Numbered from the stretch's first letter, positions 49,721 through 60,542 are shown. The stretch is 64,000 nt of DNA from Lysobacter sp. ISL-50 (GCF_018612875.1 NZ_JAGGRI010000001.1:62001-126000), one strand, 5' to 3'. Translations and numbers: made by a program. The notes: generated by a model from the sequence alone, not told the origin.

Positions 49721-49753
49721 ACCCCTTCGCCGGCGACGGCGGAGGGGTTTTTC
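49721..49753 (+). terminator. Rho-independent terminator after dps
   Basis: A stem of ccccttcgccg against cggcggagggg with a gcga loop is followed by ttttt. It lies between dps and the convergent LysR gene. Confidence 0.88.
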
Positions 49754-49773
49754 GTAGCTCCGCGCCGCCGCGC

Positions 49774-50730
49774 TCAGGCTATCGCGGCTTCGGCCAGCGA
49801 CGGCAACGGCGCACCGGCGCGCTCGCATTCGGCGCGCCATACCTCCAGGTCCTGCCGCGCCTGCGCCAGGACCCAATCGCGGAACGCGCAGATCTTGGCG
49901 CTGCCGCGCCGCACCTCCGGATAGGCCAGCCAGTAGTCGCGGCTGTCGCGCACGATCAGTTCGAACGGCTGCACCAGCCGCCCCGACGCCAGTTCGGCGC
50001 GGAAGAACAGCGGCGAGGTGATCGCCACGCCCTGCCCGGCCAGCGCGGCGGTGACCTCGTACTGCTCCACGCCCAGATCGATCGCCGAGACCAGCGGCGC
50101 CTCGCCCGCGGCCACGCCGGCCGCGTGCAGCCATTGCCGCCACCAGCGTTCGCGGCCGATCCGCGCCAGCCCGAGCAGATCCGCCGGCGTGCGCAAGGCG
50201 CCGCTGGCGATCAGCGCCGGACTGCACAGCGGCGTGAACAAGCCCGGCAGCAGGAAGTGCGCGCTCATGCCCGGCCATTGGCCGCCGCCGTTGCGCAGGC
50301 TCAGGTCGAACTCGCCCTGGGCCAGATCGATCAAGGGCACGCTGGTGTCCAGGCGCACCGCCAAGCGCGGCTGCGCCAACTGAAAGCCGCCCAGGCGCGG
50401 CACCAGCCAGTTCGCGCCGAGGGTCGGCAGCGCGGTGATCGCCAGCTCGCTCTGCGAACGCTCGCGGCTTTGCGCGAACGCGCCGCGCAGGCCCTGGAAA
50501 GCATCGAGCACGGCCGGCGCCAGACGCTCGCCGTCGCGGGTCAGCACGACCTTGCGCGCCAGCCGCTGGAACAGCACCAGGCCCAGGCGCTGCTCCAGGC
50601 GCTTGATCTGGTAGCTGACCGCGGCCTGGGTCATGTCCAGTTCGTGCGCGGCGCGGGTAAAGCTGCCCAGGCGCGCGGCGGCTTCGAAGGCGCGGATCGC
50701 GCTGAGCGGGGGCAGGGTCGATCCAGTCAT
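49774..50730 (-). CDS. LysR-type regulator, GcvA-like
   Basis: Protein of 318 residues with an N-terminal winged helix-turn-helix (LSAIRAFEAAARLGSFTRAA, LDMTQAAVSYQIKRLEQRLG) and a substrate-binding domain of the GcvA/AmpR subgroup (ITALPTLGANWLVPRLGGFQ, GEFDLSLRNGGGQWPG). It is divergent from the SnoaL-like pair, so that pair is the most likely target. A LysR-type box overlaps its own start codon, consistent with self-repression. Confidence 0.9.
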   Translation of the reverse strand: MTGSTLPPLSAIRAFEAAARLGSFTRAAHELDMTQAAVSYQIKRLEQRLGLVLFQRLARKVVLTRDGERLAPAVLDAFQGLRGAFAQSRERSQSELAITALPTLGANWLVPRLGGFQLAQPRLAVRLDTSVPLIDLAQGEFDLSLRNGGGQWPGMSAHFLLPGLFTPLCSPALIASGALRTPADLLGLARIGRERWWRQWLHAAGVAAGEAPLVSAIDLGVEQYEVTAALAGQGVAITSPLFFRAELASGRLVQPFELIVRDSRDYWLAYPEVRRGSAKICAFRDWVLAQARQDLEVWRAECERAGAPLPSLAEAAIA

Positions 50731-50743
50731 AAATTCAGCTTAT
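50729..50743. promoter_or_regulatory. Candidate LysR box (T-N11-A)
   Basis: ataa-attcagc-ttat is a perfect 4-bp-arm dyad of 15 bases that meets the T-N11-A pattern. It covers the start codon of the LysR gene and lies 147 bases upstream of the divergent SnoaL-like gene. Confidence 0.45.
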
Positions 50744-50889
50744 GCATTGGCGGCGATTTTCGGCTTGTCCGGCGCCTCCCCGGATTCCTAGGATTCGCTG
50801 GAAGCAAAGCATAGCCCGCACCGACCGAAACGGCGCGAATCCGCCCCAGACCAAAGCTTGCCTAGGTCATCCCGATCCCGGAGTCCCCC

Positions 50890-51762
50890 ATGTCGCGCCA
50901 AACCCTGCTGACGCTCGCCCTCGCGGCGCTGTCGCTGCTGTCCTGCCCCACCCCGGCCCTCGCCGCCACCGCGGCCACGCCCGCGGCGGTGGTGCAGGCC
51001 GACCTGCGCGCCCTCAACGACAACGATCTGGAAGCCTTCCTCGCCCTGTACGCGCCGCAGGCGCAGATCTTCGGCCTGCCCAAGGACCCGCGCCGGCTGG
51101 CCGGCCCGCGCCTGGAGCAGATGTACGGCGCCGACAAGCTGCGCGCCTCGTTCGCCAAGGCGATGGCCGAACCGGCCACGCCGAAGATCCAGCAGACCGA
51201 ATCGATCGCGCTGGGCGAACTGCTGGTCGGGAAGGTGCGCATCGACGTGCCGGGCCAGAGCGAGCCGACCGTGATGATGGTGGTCTACCGCGTGCGCGAC
51301 GGCCTGATCCAGGACCTGTGGCACGTGGTCCGCGAAAGCGACGACAACCGCGGCCACGCCGCCGCCGCGCTGGCGACCATGCACGCGCTGGTTGAGACCA
51401 GCAATCGCGCCGACGCCGACGGCTTCCTGGCCCTGTTCGCCGCCGATTCGCGGCATAACCGCATGTCGGACGATCCCGATCGACTGGCCGAGGAACAATC
51501 GAAGAACATCGTCGATGCCGCCAGCCGCGATCGCGTCTACCGCGCGCTGTACGCCAAGGGCGACGGCCTGCAGGTGCAGACCTTGTCCGCGTTCGCGGTG
51601 GGCGATCTGGTCGCCATGCACGAGCGGATCACCGACACCGCCAAGCCCGGCGAAGTGAAGGAACTGGTGTCGATCCTGCGCGTGCGCGACGGCCTGGTGC
51701 GCGATCTGTGGCCGCTGCAGCGAGTGATGAGCGGGGCCGCCGTCGCCGGGACCGGGCGATGA
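50890..51762 (+). CDS. Exported protein with two tandem SnoaL/NTF2-like domains
   Basis: Protein of 290 residues with a signal peptide (LLTLALAALSLLSCPTPALA) and two copies of an NTF2-like fold. Domain 1 (~30-150) has VQADLRALNDNDLEAFLALY and VVYRVRDGLIQDLWHVV; domain 2 (~160-285) has ALVETSNRADADGFLALFA and ILRVRDGLVRDLWPLQ. Such domains bind small molecules or act as isomerases or hydrolases; no catalytic set is obvious. It overlaps the next gene as ATGA and is divergent from the LysR regulator. Confidence 0.84.
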   Translation: MSRQTLLTLALAALSLLSCPTPALAATAATPAAVVQADLRALNDNDLEAFLALYAPQAQIFGLPKDPRRLAGPRLEQMYGADKLRASFAKAMAEPATPKIQQTESIALGELLVGKVRIDVPGQSEPTVMMVVYRVRDGLIQDLWHVVRESDDNRGHAAAALATMHALVETSNRADADGFLALFAADSRHNRMSDDPDRLAEEQSKNIVDAASRDRVYRALYAKGDGLQVQTLSAFAVGDLVAMHERITDTAKPGEVKELVSILRVRDGLVRDLWPLQRVMSGAAVAGTGR

Positions 51763-52199
51763 AACACTGGCGCGGGTGGTTGATCGCCGCCCTGCTGGCG
51801 GTGTCGTGGCTGGCGCTGGCGCAGGCCGAGAGCGCGCAGGAAGCGGTGGTGCGCCGCTACGTGCAGGCCTGGAACGACGACGATGTCGACACGTTCCTGG
51901 CCCTGGCCAGCCATGACGCGCGCACCTATCGGCGCGATCGCGACGACGACGGGCTGGCCGGCGCCTCCATCGCCGGCGCCGATGCCGGCGAGCGCGCCCG
52001 CTTCTATCGCGGCGCGTTCGCCAAGCGGCCGCATGTGCGGGTGGACATCGTGCAGATGCAGGCGGTGGACGACATCGTCATGAGCCGCGAGCGCGTCAGC
52101 GGCGGCGCCGACGGCAAGATCGCCGATGAGCTGACGGTGTATCAGGTGCGCGATCGCAAGATTTGCAATGTGTGGCATGTGAAGCGGCGCTCGCGCTGA
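51759..52199 (+). CDS. Exported single SnoaL/NTF2-like protein
   Basis: Protein of 146 residues with a signal peptide (LIAALLAVSWLALAQA) and one NTF2-like domain (VRRYVQAWNDDDVDTFLALA, LTVYQVRDRKICNVWHV). It resembles each half of the preceding protein, so the pair gives three related domains. The ATG at 51759 overlaps the preceding stop by 4 bases. A REP pair follows. Confidence 0.83.
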   Translation: MKHWRGWLIAALLAVSWLALAQAESAQEAVVRRYVQAWNDDDVDTFLALASHDARTYRRDRDDDGLAGASIAGADAGERARFYRGAFAKRPHVRVDIVQMQAVDDIVMSRERVSGGADGKIADELTVYQVRDRKICNVWHVKRRSR

Positions 52200-52227
52200 G
52201 GGGATGGGGCGCGGCGAGCTGAGTGAA

Positions 52228-52314
52228 AAGCATCGGGGCTGAAAGCCCCTCCCACAAAAGACCTCGCGGCGACACAAGCTTTTGTGGGAGGGGCTTTCAG
52301 CCCCGACGCCTTCC
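52228..52314. repeat. REP-type inverted pair 4
   Basis: Arms gcatcggggctgaaagcccc (52231 on) and tgtgggaggggctttcagcc (52283 on) are in opposite orientation, 20 bases apart, between the SnoaL-like gene and recQ. The loop carries gaaag instead of gaag. Confidence 0.88.
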
Positions 52315-52400
52315 GATCCGACCCTCAGATCCCCAAGCCCCTACCCAAAGCCGCGGCCATTCCCGACCGACCGAAGGACCGGCGCGGGTAAACTAGGCCC

Positions 52401-54218
<1,818 letters not shown>

Positions 54219-54240
54219 GGCCGCGATCGGCGTGAATATG

Positions 54241-54321
54241 CAGGAGCGGCGCAAGTCGCGGCCGCGACATCGCGGCTTTGATGCACGCGCGGTTTCACGA
54301 GCGCGGCGTGCGCCGCTCCTG
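54241..54321. repeat. Inverted repeat downstream of recQ
   Basis: Perfect 13-bp arms caggagcggcgca (54241-54253) and tgcgccgctcctg (54309-54321) are separated by 55 GC-rich bases. There is no U tract, so it is not a simple terminator. It may be another intergenic repeat family. Confidence 0.75.
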
Positions 54322-54357
54322 CCCCCAAAGCGGTGTTCCGCAGGCTTATGCTGCGTT

Positions 54358-54441
54358 GCTCGTCATTCCGGCGAACGCGGGCTCCGCTTTACTGCGGCGC
54401 AGCCGGACATCCAGCGCCTTTCGTGCGAGCACGTTTGAAGT
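54358..54441. repeat. Modular palindromic repeat, copy B
   Basis: The module starting gctcgtcattccggcgaacg (54358-54415) matches copy A at 31842. It is followed by cctttcgtgcgagcacgttt (54416 on), which matches copy A's second module only when reversed. It ends about 20 bases before the TpsB stop. Confidence 0.75.
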
Positions 54442-54462
54442 CTCTTCCGCCGACGCCGCTCC

Positions 54463-56184
54463 TCACGGCAACTGGTACGAAAAATTCAGATTCCAGCGCG
54501 GCTTGCGACTGTCCCTTTCCAGCGGCAGGTCCGCTGTCGGTTTGGCGTAGGCGAAATCGAGACTGTAGTGCTTGTTGTCCGACAGCCGCACACCGACGCC
54601 GAGCGTGCCCAGCTTGTCGGGCTGCGGACGGCGGCCGTCGGTCAGCGACACCTGCGCGTGCTGCGCCACCACGTACGGCGACACCGCCTTGAGCCAACGC
54701 TTGTTCGGACGGAAATTGCGGCTGAGTTCCAGACCCACGCCCCAGCCCTTGTCGCCCGAGGTCTCGCCGGGATCGTAGGCCAGACCGAAACGCGCGCCGC
54801 CGAAACTGATCTGCTCCGACGACGGCAGGCGCTGGCGGGTGTACTGGCCGCTCGCGCGCAACACCGCGGCGTAGCGCTGCTCTTTCCAGGTCCGCGTCTG
54901 CGCGTAACCCAGGCTGTACTTGGTGAACGACACATCGCTGGCCGCGGCCAGATTCACGCCGCTCAGATTGGTCAAAGTGTCCGCCGACGCGCCCCAGGCA
55001 TCCAGGCCGCGCGCGATCGCGAAGCTGACCTGACGCGCGCGATCCTTCTTGGCGTGGGTGTAGTCCAGCGAGCCCTGCACCACCCGGGTCTTGGAGCGCT
55101 GCTCCAGGCTGGCGCCGTTGATGGTGTTGAAGTAGCGGTCGGACTGATCGGCCGCGTAGATGCCGGCCGACACGAACAGCGAGCGCTCGTTGCTCAACCG
55201 CAGCGGATAGCGCGCGCTGATCGCCACGCGGTCCTGCTCGACGCGGTGATCGAGAAACTCCGGCAGCGGGGTATTGGTCACCGGCACGCCGCGATAGCGC
55301 GAACCTTCGGCGCGGCCGATCCAGCCGTCGCTGCCGAACAACTGCGAATACCCGGCGCTGTAGAAGCGCTCGTTGCCGCGTCCGTCCGGATACAGCGCCG
55401 CCAGGCTCCATTGCTCGGCCAGCGACGTCAGCGCGTTGAGATTCAACGTCGCCAGGCCCTGGGTGCCGGGATGATTGAATTCCAGCGCCCAGGTCGCGTC
55501 GTAACGCTTGCCGTCCACGTTCAGATCGAGCGAGGTCGCGCCGTCGGTGGTGGTCGGCGCGGGCACGTTGATGTTGAGCTTGGCCCCGGGCAGGAAGCCC
55601 AGGATCTGCGAATAGCGTTCGAAGGTGCTCTGGCGCAGCGGCCGGTCATCGACGATGTGCTGCGCGATCGCGCGCAACTTGCGTTCCAGCTTGCCGGCCT
55701 TGCCGCTGATGTTCACCCGCGCGACATAGCCTTCCACCGCCACCACGCGCACCGTGCCGTCGGCGAAATCCTGCGTGGGGACATAGCAGAACGACAAGGC
55801 GTAACCACGGTCGCGATACAACTTGGTGCAGGCCGCGGCGGTGGTGAGCAGATCGCCGACGGTGATCTGTTTGCCGGCCAGCGGCGCGAACAAGGCGGTG
55901 ACCTGATTGAACGGCACCGACTTGACCCCGGACACCTCGAACTTCGCTGGCGTGAGCTGCAACGCCAGCAACGCGGCCATTTCCGGATTCTGTTGCGGCG
56001 CGACGGTCGTGCTGACCTTGGGTTCGGCCTTCGGCAACGGCGCTTGCGGCAGGGTCTGCAGCGGATTGCCGGTGCTCGGCAATCGCGGCGGGGCGGTCTG
56101 GGAATACGCCGGCACGCTCGCCTGCAACAGCGCGGTGACCGCCAGCGCGAGTGGATAGCGCTTCCCCCAAAGCCCTGTACCCAT
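54463..56184 (-). CDS. TpsB-family outer-membrane transporter (ShlB/FhaC/HecB type)
   Basis: Protein of 573 residues with a signal peptide (PLALAVTALLQASVPAYS), a Pro-rich linker, a POTRA region (FEVSGVKSVPFNQVTALFAP, RGYALSFCYVPTQDFADGTV, VEGYVARVNISG) and a C-terminal 16-strand-type barrel ending in Leu-Pro (NLNFSYQLP). The VRLSD-type motif appears as GVRLSD. TpsB pores export large TpsA adhesins or toxins. No TpsA with a haemagglutinin domain is near; the gene before it encodes a Gly-Pro-rich protein. ATG 56184 has AAAGGGG upstream. Confidence 0.9.
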   Translation of the reverse strand: MGTGLWGKRYPLALAVTALLQASVPAYSQTAPPRLPSTGNPLQTLPQAPLPKAEPKVSTTVAPQQNPEMAALLALQLTPAKFEVSGVKSVPFNQVTALFAPLAGKQITVGDLLTTAAACTKLYRDRGYALSFCYVPTQDFADGTVRVVAVEGYVARVNISGKAGKLERKLRAIAQHIVDDRPLRQSTFERYSQILGFLPGAKLNINVPAPTTTDGATSLDLNVDGKRYDATWALEFNHPGTQGLATLNLNALTSLAEQWSLAALYPDGRGNERFYSAGYSQLFGSDGWIGRAEGSRYRGVPVTNTPLPEFLDHRVEQDRVAISARYPLRLSNERSLFVSAGIYAADQSDRYFNTINGASLEQRSKTRVVQGSLDYTHAKKDRARQVSFAIARGLDAWGASADTLTNLSGVNLAAASDVSFTKYSLGYAQTRTWKEQRYAAVLRASGQYTRQRLPSSEQISFGGARFGLAYDPGETSGDKGWGVGLELSRNFRPNKRWLKAVSPYVVAQHAQVSLTDGRRPQPDKLGTLGVGVRLSDNKHYSLDFAYAKPTADLPLERDSRKPRWNLNFSYQLP

Positions 56185-56340
56185 GCGGTACCCCTTTAGC
56201 GATGGCTGCAACGACTGCCAATGAGGACGCGCGCCCGCCCTGGGCCGAACGCGCATCCGCAAGTCCTGCATTCACTCTATGTCGTCATGGCGCGACGGGA
56301 ACGGCACCGTACCGTTCCCGCGCGCTGGGTCACACACCGC

Positions 56341-57789
56341 TTACGGCTTGTTGCCCTTCTTGCCGAGCAGGCCGGTACCGAGCAAGCCCCCCTTGCCGCT
56401 GTCCGTGCCGCCGATCACGCCGCCGAGCAGGCCACCGTTGGCGTTGTTGAGCCCGGTCGCCCCGGCTACGCCGTTGACGACCGTGCTCAGCCCCTGGGTA
56501 ACCGGCTGCAGCGGACCGTTCACGGCCGCCGTGGCTGTATTGCCGACCTGACTTACGCCCCCGCCCACACCCGAAACGACACTGCCGACCAGGCTGGTGA
56601 CCGGCGCCAGCGGCGTATTGCCGCCGGTGCTGGCCAGACCGGTGCCGACGGCGCCGACGGTGCCGCCGAGTCCGGCCACGCCCGTGGTCACGCCCGCCGC
56701 GGTCACGCCGACCGGGTTGGCGATCGAACCGGCATTGCCCAGGCCCGCGGTGATGCCCGCGCCGACCGTGCCGAGATTGCCGCTGACGCCCTGCACCGCG
56801 CCGCCGACCAGATTGGTCGCGCCGCCCGGTACCGGTGCGCCGCCGATGGCCGCGCCGAGCGTATTGCCGGCCGAAGCCACGCCGCCGACCACGCCGCCCG
56901 CGCCGCGCGACACGTTGGCGACCAGATTGCCGCCGCCGCTGCCGCCGGTAGTGCCGCCGTTGACCTGACCCAGGCCCGCGATCGGCGTGAGCACCTGGCT
57001 CAACGCGCCGGTCAACTGCTGGCCCTGGGTACCTTCGAGCACGCCGCCGAGCTTGGTCCCGACCGACTTCACGCCGGTGCCGACGCCGGACACCAGTCCG
57101 CCAGCCGCGCTGGTGAGCGGCTGGATCGGCGAGCCCTGGAAGGCGCCGACCGTGGCGACGGTCTTGCCCAGGTCATCGACCGTGGTGCCTACGTTGACCA
57201 CGAGGTTGTCGACGCCGCCGACGGTGGTGCCGACGGGGTTGCTGATATTGCCGATCTGGCCCAGACCGCTGCTGGTGGAGATGCCGAGCCCGCTGACGGT
57301 CTTGCCCAGGTCGTCGACGACCTTGGCCAGTCCCTGCGTGGTCGGATTGCTGCCGCCGAGCAGCGCCTGATTGGGAATCTGCGCGCCGAGCGTACTCACG
57401 CCGGTGCCGATGCCGGTCAACAGATTGCCGGCGACGGTGACGATCGAACCGACCGGATTGCCGGGGAGGCTGGTGCCGCCGGGGCCGCCGGGGCCGCCGG
57501 GGCCGCCGGGATTGCCCGGACCACCAGGACCGCCGGGACCGCCCGGATTGCCGGGTCCGCCCGGACCACCGGGATTGCCGGGTCCGCCCGGACCGCCGGG
57601 ATTGCCCGGACCGCCGGGGCCACCGGGACCGCCCGGATCGCCCGGGCCGCCGGGACCGCCCGGATTGGGATTGAAGTTGGATTTGACCCCGCCCGAACCC
57701 GAGCAGCCCGTCGTGGATACCGTGATCGTCAAGATGCACGCCGCGAGCAGGCTGTAGGAAAGGGCCTTACGAATGCTGTGAGTGTCCAT
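56341..57789 (-). CDS. Exported collagen-like Gly-Gly-Pro repeat protein
   Basis: Protein of 482 residues. The N-terminal signal ends in a weak lipobox (TVSTTGC), so lipid attachment is probable but not certain. Residues ~43-105 are Gly-x-Pro triplets (GGP with GNP and GDP variants). The remaining ~375 residues are Gly/Val/Ala/Thr-rich and quasi-repetitive ([32 protein letters not shown]), like low-complexity surface proteins. It ends in Lys-rich KKGNKP. ATG 57789 has GGAGG about 6 bases upstream; a GTG one codon earlier is less likely. The TpsB gene follows 156 bases downstream on the same strand. Confidence 0.85.
   Translation of the reverse strand: MDTHSIRKALSYSLLAACILTITVSTTGCSGSGGVKSNFNPNPGGPGGPGDPGGPGGPGGPGNPGGPGGPGNPGGPGGPGNPGGPGGPGGPGNPGGPGGPGGPGGTSLPGNPVGSIVTVAGNLLTGIGTGVSTLGAQIPNQALLGGSNPTTQGLAKVVDDLGKTVSGLGISTSSGLGQIGNISNPVGTTVGGVDNLVVNVGTTVDDLGKTVATVGAFQGSPIQPLTSAAGGLVSGVGTGVKSVGTKLGGVLEGTQGQQLTGALSQVLTPIAGLGQVNGGTTGGSGGGNLVANVSRGAGGVVGGVASAGNTLGAAIGGAPVPGGATNLVGGAVQGVSGNLGTVGAGITAGLGNAGSIANPVGVTAAGVTTGVAGLGGTVGAVGTGLASTGGNTPLAPVTSLVGSVVSGVGGGVSQVGNTATAAVNGPLQPVTQGLSTVVNGVAGATGLNNANGGLLGGVIGGTDSGKGGLLGTGLLGKKGNKP
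57480..57670 (-). repeat. Gly-x-Pro coding repeat (9- and 18-bp units)
   Basis: Tandem ccgccgggg / ccgggattg-type units encode Gly-Gly-Pro and Gly-Asn-Pro triplets. The opposite strand would read as Gly-Pro-Pro collagen triplets, but it lacks a signal peptide and ribosome site. Confidence 0.85.
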
Positions 57790-58362
57790 CACGTCCTCCG
57801 AATGCAGCTCTGGGCTGCCTCGTGCCCTAGGGGTTAATCGCTACGCCTGCGTTCGCGGGGGCGACACCGGCCGTGCGCCGGTAACACACATTCGAGGTGT
57901 TATTTCGTGTGCACCGTGAACAGGCTGCTCCTGATTAGTGTTAAGGCCACGTGATGAAACGGCTCGATCCGATTGGACCGGCGAAAATTTCCGATAGCCG
58001 GCATTTTCCGTGAGAAAGCGTGATTTTCATTCACGACGGCATGCGGGAACGCAGGCCGCCGACCAAAGCGGACAACCGCCCTGCGGCGAAGTACGGACAG
58101 GCCCGGGCGGCCTCGCTTCACTCACGCAAACTACCACTGCAAAGTGTGATCGACTCGACCATGTCGGCGGCCGCAGATCCAACTTTCGGGATTAATGCGG
58201 CCCCGACCGGCACTCGGATGGCGCCTTCAATACAGATGCTCGCGCCATCGGAAACCGGATCGGCTGCGCGGATCGCCGGTGCTGGAAAGTGTGATGAACT
58301 ACGTAAATTATGCGCATCTACGTCAAGCGACTACGCAATTTAGACGTGCGCAATCGGCACGC
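57790..58362. other. Intergenic region upstream of the Gly-Pro-rich protein
   Basis: 573 bases with no convincing gene. 58260-58350 is rich in A and T. The promoter for the minus-strand gene at 57789 must lie here, but I see no clear -35/-10 pair. A dyad cgtga-N7-tcacg near 58018 has the wrong spacing for a Clp site. Confidence 0.4.
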
Positions 58363-59229
58363 TCACCACTCCACCGTGCCGCGGATCACCGCCTGCACCC
58401 GGCCGCCGATCCAGACCTCGCCGTCCTCGTCGATGCGCAACTCGATATAGCCATCGCGGCCGACCTCGCGTCCCTGGCTGACGCTGTACGCATCGCCGCG
58501 CGCGACCCGGCCGGCGGCGAGCAAGGCCGATGCGATCGCCGCGTTGGCGCTGCCGGTGACCGGGTCCTCGGCGATGCCGTCGCCCGGACAGAACGCCCGC
58601 ACCACCCAGGCATGGCCGGCCTCGTCGCTGCGCGCGAACACGGCCAGGCCGAGCGACTCCTCGCCGCTGAGCGCGGCGATGGCGGCCAGATCCGGGCGCA
58701 GACCGCGCACGGCGGCCGCGTCGGCCAGTTCGGCCAGCCACCAGCGCGGGCCGTTGTCCCACAACGCCGGCGCCAACGCGCCGCGCGCCACGCCGGCCAG
58801 CGCGGCATCGATGAGCGCGCCGTGCGCGGCATCGACCGCGCCAGCACGAGCGCGCGGCGTGCGGATGCTGATGCGAACCTCGCCGACATCGTGCGCGACC
58901 TTCACCGGCAGCAAACCCGCCGCGCATTGCTGGATCAACTCGACGCGGTCGGCCGCGACCCGCCGCGCATCCAGCACCGCCCACGCTGCGCCGATGCTCG
59001 GATGCCCGGCGAACGCCAATTCCTGGCGCGGCGTGAAGATGCGCACGCGGTAATCCGCGCCCGCCTGCGGCGGCAGCAGGAAGATGGTTTCCGGCAGATG
59101 CATCCACGCGGCGAAGGACTGCATCGCCGCATCGTCCATGCCTTGCGCGTCGAACACCACCGCCAGCGGATTGCCGGCGCCGATGCGATGGGCGAACACA
59201 TCCAGTTGCAAATAACGTCGCAGGCTCAT
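58363..59229 (-). CDS. PhzF-family isomerase-like protein
   Basis: Protein of 288 residues of the PhzF/diaminopimelate-epimerase fold. The N-terminal half has LDVFAHRIGAGNPLAVVFDA and MHLPETIFLLPP with the catalytic-type Glu47, then RIFTPRQELAFAGHPSIGAA. The C-terminal half has FCPGDGIAEDPVTGSANAAI. True PhzF acts in phenazine synthesis, but no other phenazine genes are near, so an orphan isomerase is more likely. It is probably transcribed alone. Confidence 0.9.
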   Translation of the reverse strand: MSLRRYLQLDVFAHRIGAGNPLAVVFDAQGMDDAAMQSFAAWMHLPETIFLLPPQAGADYRVRIFTPRQELAFAGHPSIGAAWAVLDARRVAADRVELIQQCAAGLLPVKVAHDVGEVRISIRTPRARAGAVDAAHGALIDAALAGVARGALAPALWDNGPRWWLAELADAAAVRGLRPDLAAIAALSGEESLGLAVFARSDEAGHAWVVRAFCPGDGIAEDPVTGSANAAIASALLAAGRVARGDAYSVSQGREVGRDGYIELRIDEDGEVWIGGRVQAVIRGTVEW

Positions 59230-59327
59230 GCCCCGATCGTAACGGCCGCGGGCGGCGGCGGCGATGTGGCTTTAGGCCTGTTGACTCGGGCCCGGGCGGC
59301 TCGATCCGGCCGCTGCCAACGCGGCGG

Positions 59328-59846
59328 TCATGGACAGGAGTTGGCGCTCTTGTAGTCGGTGTACTTGTCGCGGCCGTCGAAGTAATGGATCTGCGCGCCG
59401 TTGAACTTGATCTTCTGCAAGGCGCCGTTGAGCAACTGCTCATGGTGCAGATGCGCGCCGAACGAGGTGCCGGTGTTGCCGACCGCGCCGATGCCCTGGC
59501 CCAGAGCGACGTTGTCGCCGACCTTGACCGAATACGAATTCAGATGCGCGTACAGCGTGCTCCAGCCGCCGCCGTGATCGATCACCACGTACTTGCCGTA
59601 ACTGGTGTTGCCCAGATTGCGCACCTTGCTGACCCGGCCCTTGGCCGCGGCCACGACCTTGTCGCCCGCGCCGTTGCTGCGGCTCAAGTCCACCGCCAGC
59701 TTGGGGCTGTGGTTATCGCGGGTATTGCCATGCCAGACCTGCTTGCACGGAAACGGCATCTGGAATTTCGGCGCGGCGGCGAACGCGGACGGCAACGCGA
59801 GCGCGGCGCTCAATGCGACGGCGAGACGAACGGAAAAACCCGGCAT
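59328..59846 (-). CDS. Secreted M23 peptidoglycan endopeptidase
   Basis: Protein of 172 residues with a signal peptide (RLAVALSAALALPSAFA, cleavage near 23) and a compact LytM/M23 domain with no added binding domain. Likely zinc ligands are His46 and Asp53 (NHSPKLAVDLS) and His134 in GAHLHHEQ; His101 lies in STLYAHLNS. The wide His-to-Asp spacing recalls the beta-lytic/LasA group rather than the usual HxxxD. These enzymes cut peptide crosslinks of cell walls and are common lytic weapons in Lysobacter. ATG 59846 begins the signal peptide. Confidence 0.88.
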   Translation of the reverse strand: MPGFSVRLAVALSAALALPSAFAAAPKFQMPFPCKQVWHGNTRDNHSPKLAVDLSRSNGAGDKVVAAAKGRVSKVRNLGNTSYGKYVVIDHGGGWSTLYAHLNSYSVKVGDNVALGQGIGAVGNTGTSFGAHLHHEQLLNGALQKIKFNGAQIHYFDGRDKYTDYKSANSCP

Positions 59847-59910
59847 GCGAACTTCCTCGAAAGAATCATGGGATGGACAACGGCGCCAGCGCGCCGCCGC
59901 GAATAAACCG

Positions 59911-59960
59911 CTGCGGAGCGGTCTCCATCCACGAGTGGAGACCGCACCGCAACGCTCCGC
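59911..59960. repeat. Palindrome upstream of the M23 peptidase gene
   Basis: The hairpin ggtctcca-N8-tggagacc lies inside a wider ggagcg ... cgctcc pairing (59914-59958), about 65 bases upstream of the peptidase start. A second dyad (cgggccc / gggcccg) lies at 59996-60019. They could affect transcription or be another repeat family. Confidence 0.6.
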
Positions 59961-60089
59961 CAACCGCACGTCCGCCGAAGAGAGCGCGGTCGGTCGGGCC
60001 CGAGGGGGCGTAGGGCCCGTGAGTACGTGGCGGAGAAACCACAGCGCGCCGGCGTGAAGCTCGCAAGCCTCCTCCGTCGCGCGAGAACA

Positions 60090-60329
60090 TCAACGCACGT
60101 CGGCGTTGCGAGTCAGCGAACCGGCAATCGCGGCTTGCGTGATTACGCGTCCGCTCGACGACGGCGCGGCCGCCGGCCGGTCGCCATCCGACAGCGCCTG
60201 CACCTGCGCCAGAAACGCCGCGCGATCGGCCGACAAGCCCACGCTGGTGACGAACGCCGCGTACAGCGCCAGCATCCAGACAAAGCGCAGCCGGCGCCGC
60301 GCGGCGCGGCGATGCGGGAACGAAGACAT
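60090..60329 (-). CDS. Small membrane or exported protein, hypothetical
   Basis: Protein of 79 residues: an Arg-rich N-terminus (SSFPHRRAARRRLRF), one hydrophobic segment (VWMLALYAAFVTSVGL) and a short polar tail. ATG 60329 has GGAGTGG about 7 bases upstream, which is the main reason to accept it. It lies between the GH6 and M23 genes on the same strand. I recognise no family. Confidence 0.5.
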   Translation of the reverse strand: MSSFPHRRAARRRLRFVWMLALYAAFVTSVGLSADRAAFLAQVQALSDGDRPAAAPSSSGRVITQAAIAGSLTRNADVR

Positions 60330-60542
60330 ACGACCACTCCAGAACAAGACAACGACAACGGCCGAACCGGCGACACGGCCGCCCGAATCCGGGCACAAGC
60401 GTCCCCGGCCGCCGCGACGGACGCGGCGGATCGAATCGAAACGCAACGCGGCCGCGCGACAGCGCGCGCCGCGACAGTGCCGGGCCGCGAGTCGTCCGCG
60501 GCCCGGCCCGGGCGCTATGCGATCAGCACAGCGCCGGCCGCA

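Noticed and set aside
54241-54321. Rho-independent terminator of recQ
   Set aside because: The arms are 55 bases apart and no T-run follows, so it is better seen as a dispersed inverted repeat.
57371-57757. Plus-strand frame reading as collagen-like Gly-Pro-Pro repeats
   Set aside because: It is the complement of the Gly-Gly-Pro coding repeat. The minus frame has a signal peptide, a GGAGG ribosome site and a full-length product; the plus frame has none.
58014-58040. Clp site upstream of the Gly-Pro-rich gene
   Set aside because: The dyad cgtga...tcacg has a 7-base spacer and C/G at the outer positions, so it does not fit TGTGA-N6-TCACA.
58363-59229. Phenazine biosynthesis cluster
   Set aside because: Only a PhzF-fold gene is present; no phzA-E or phzG is adjacent.
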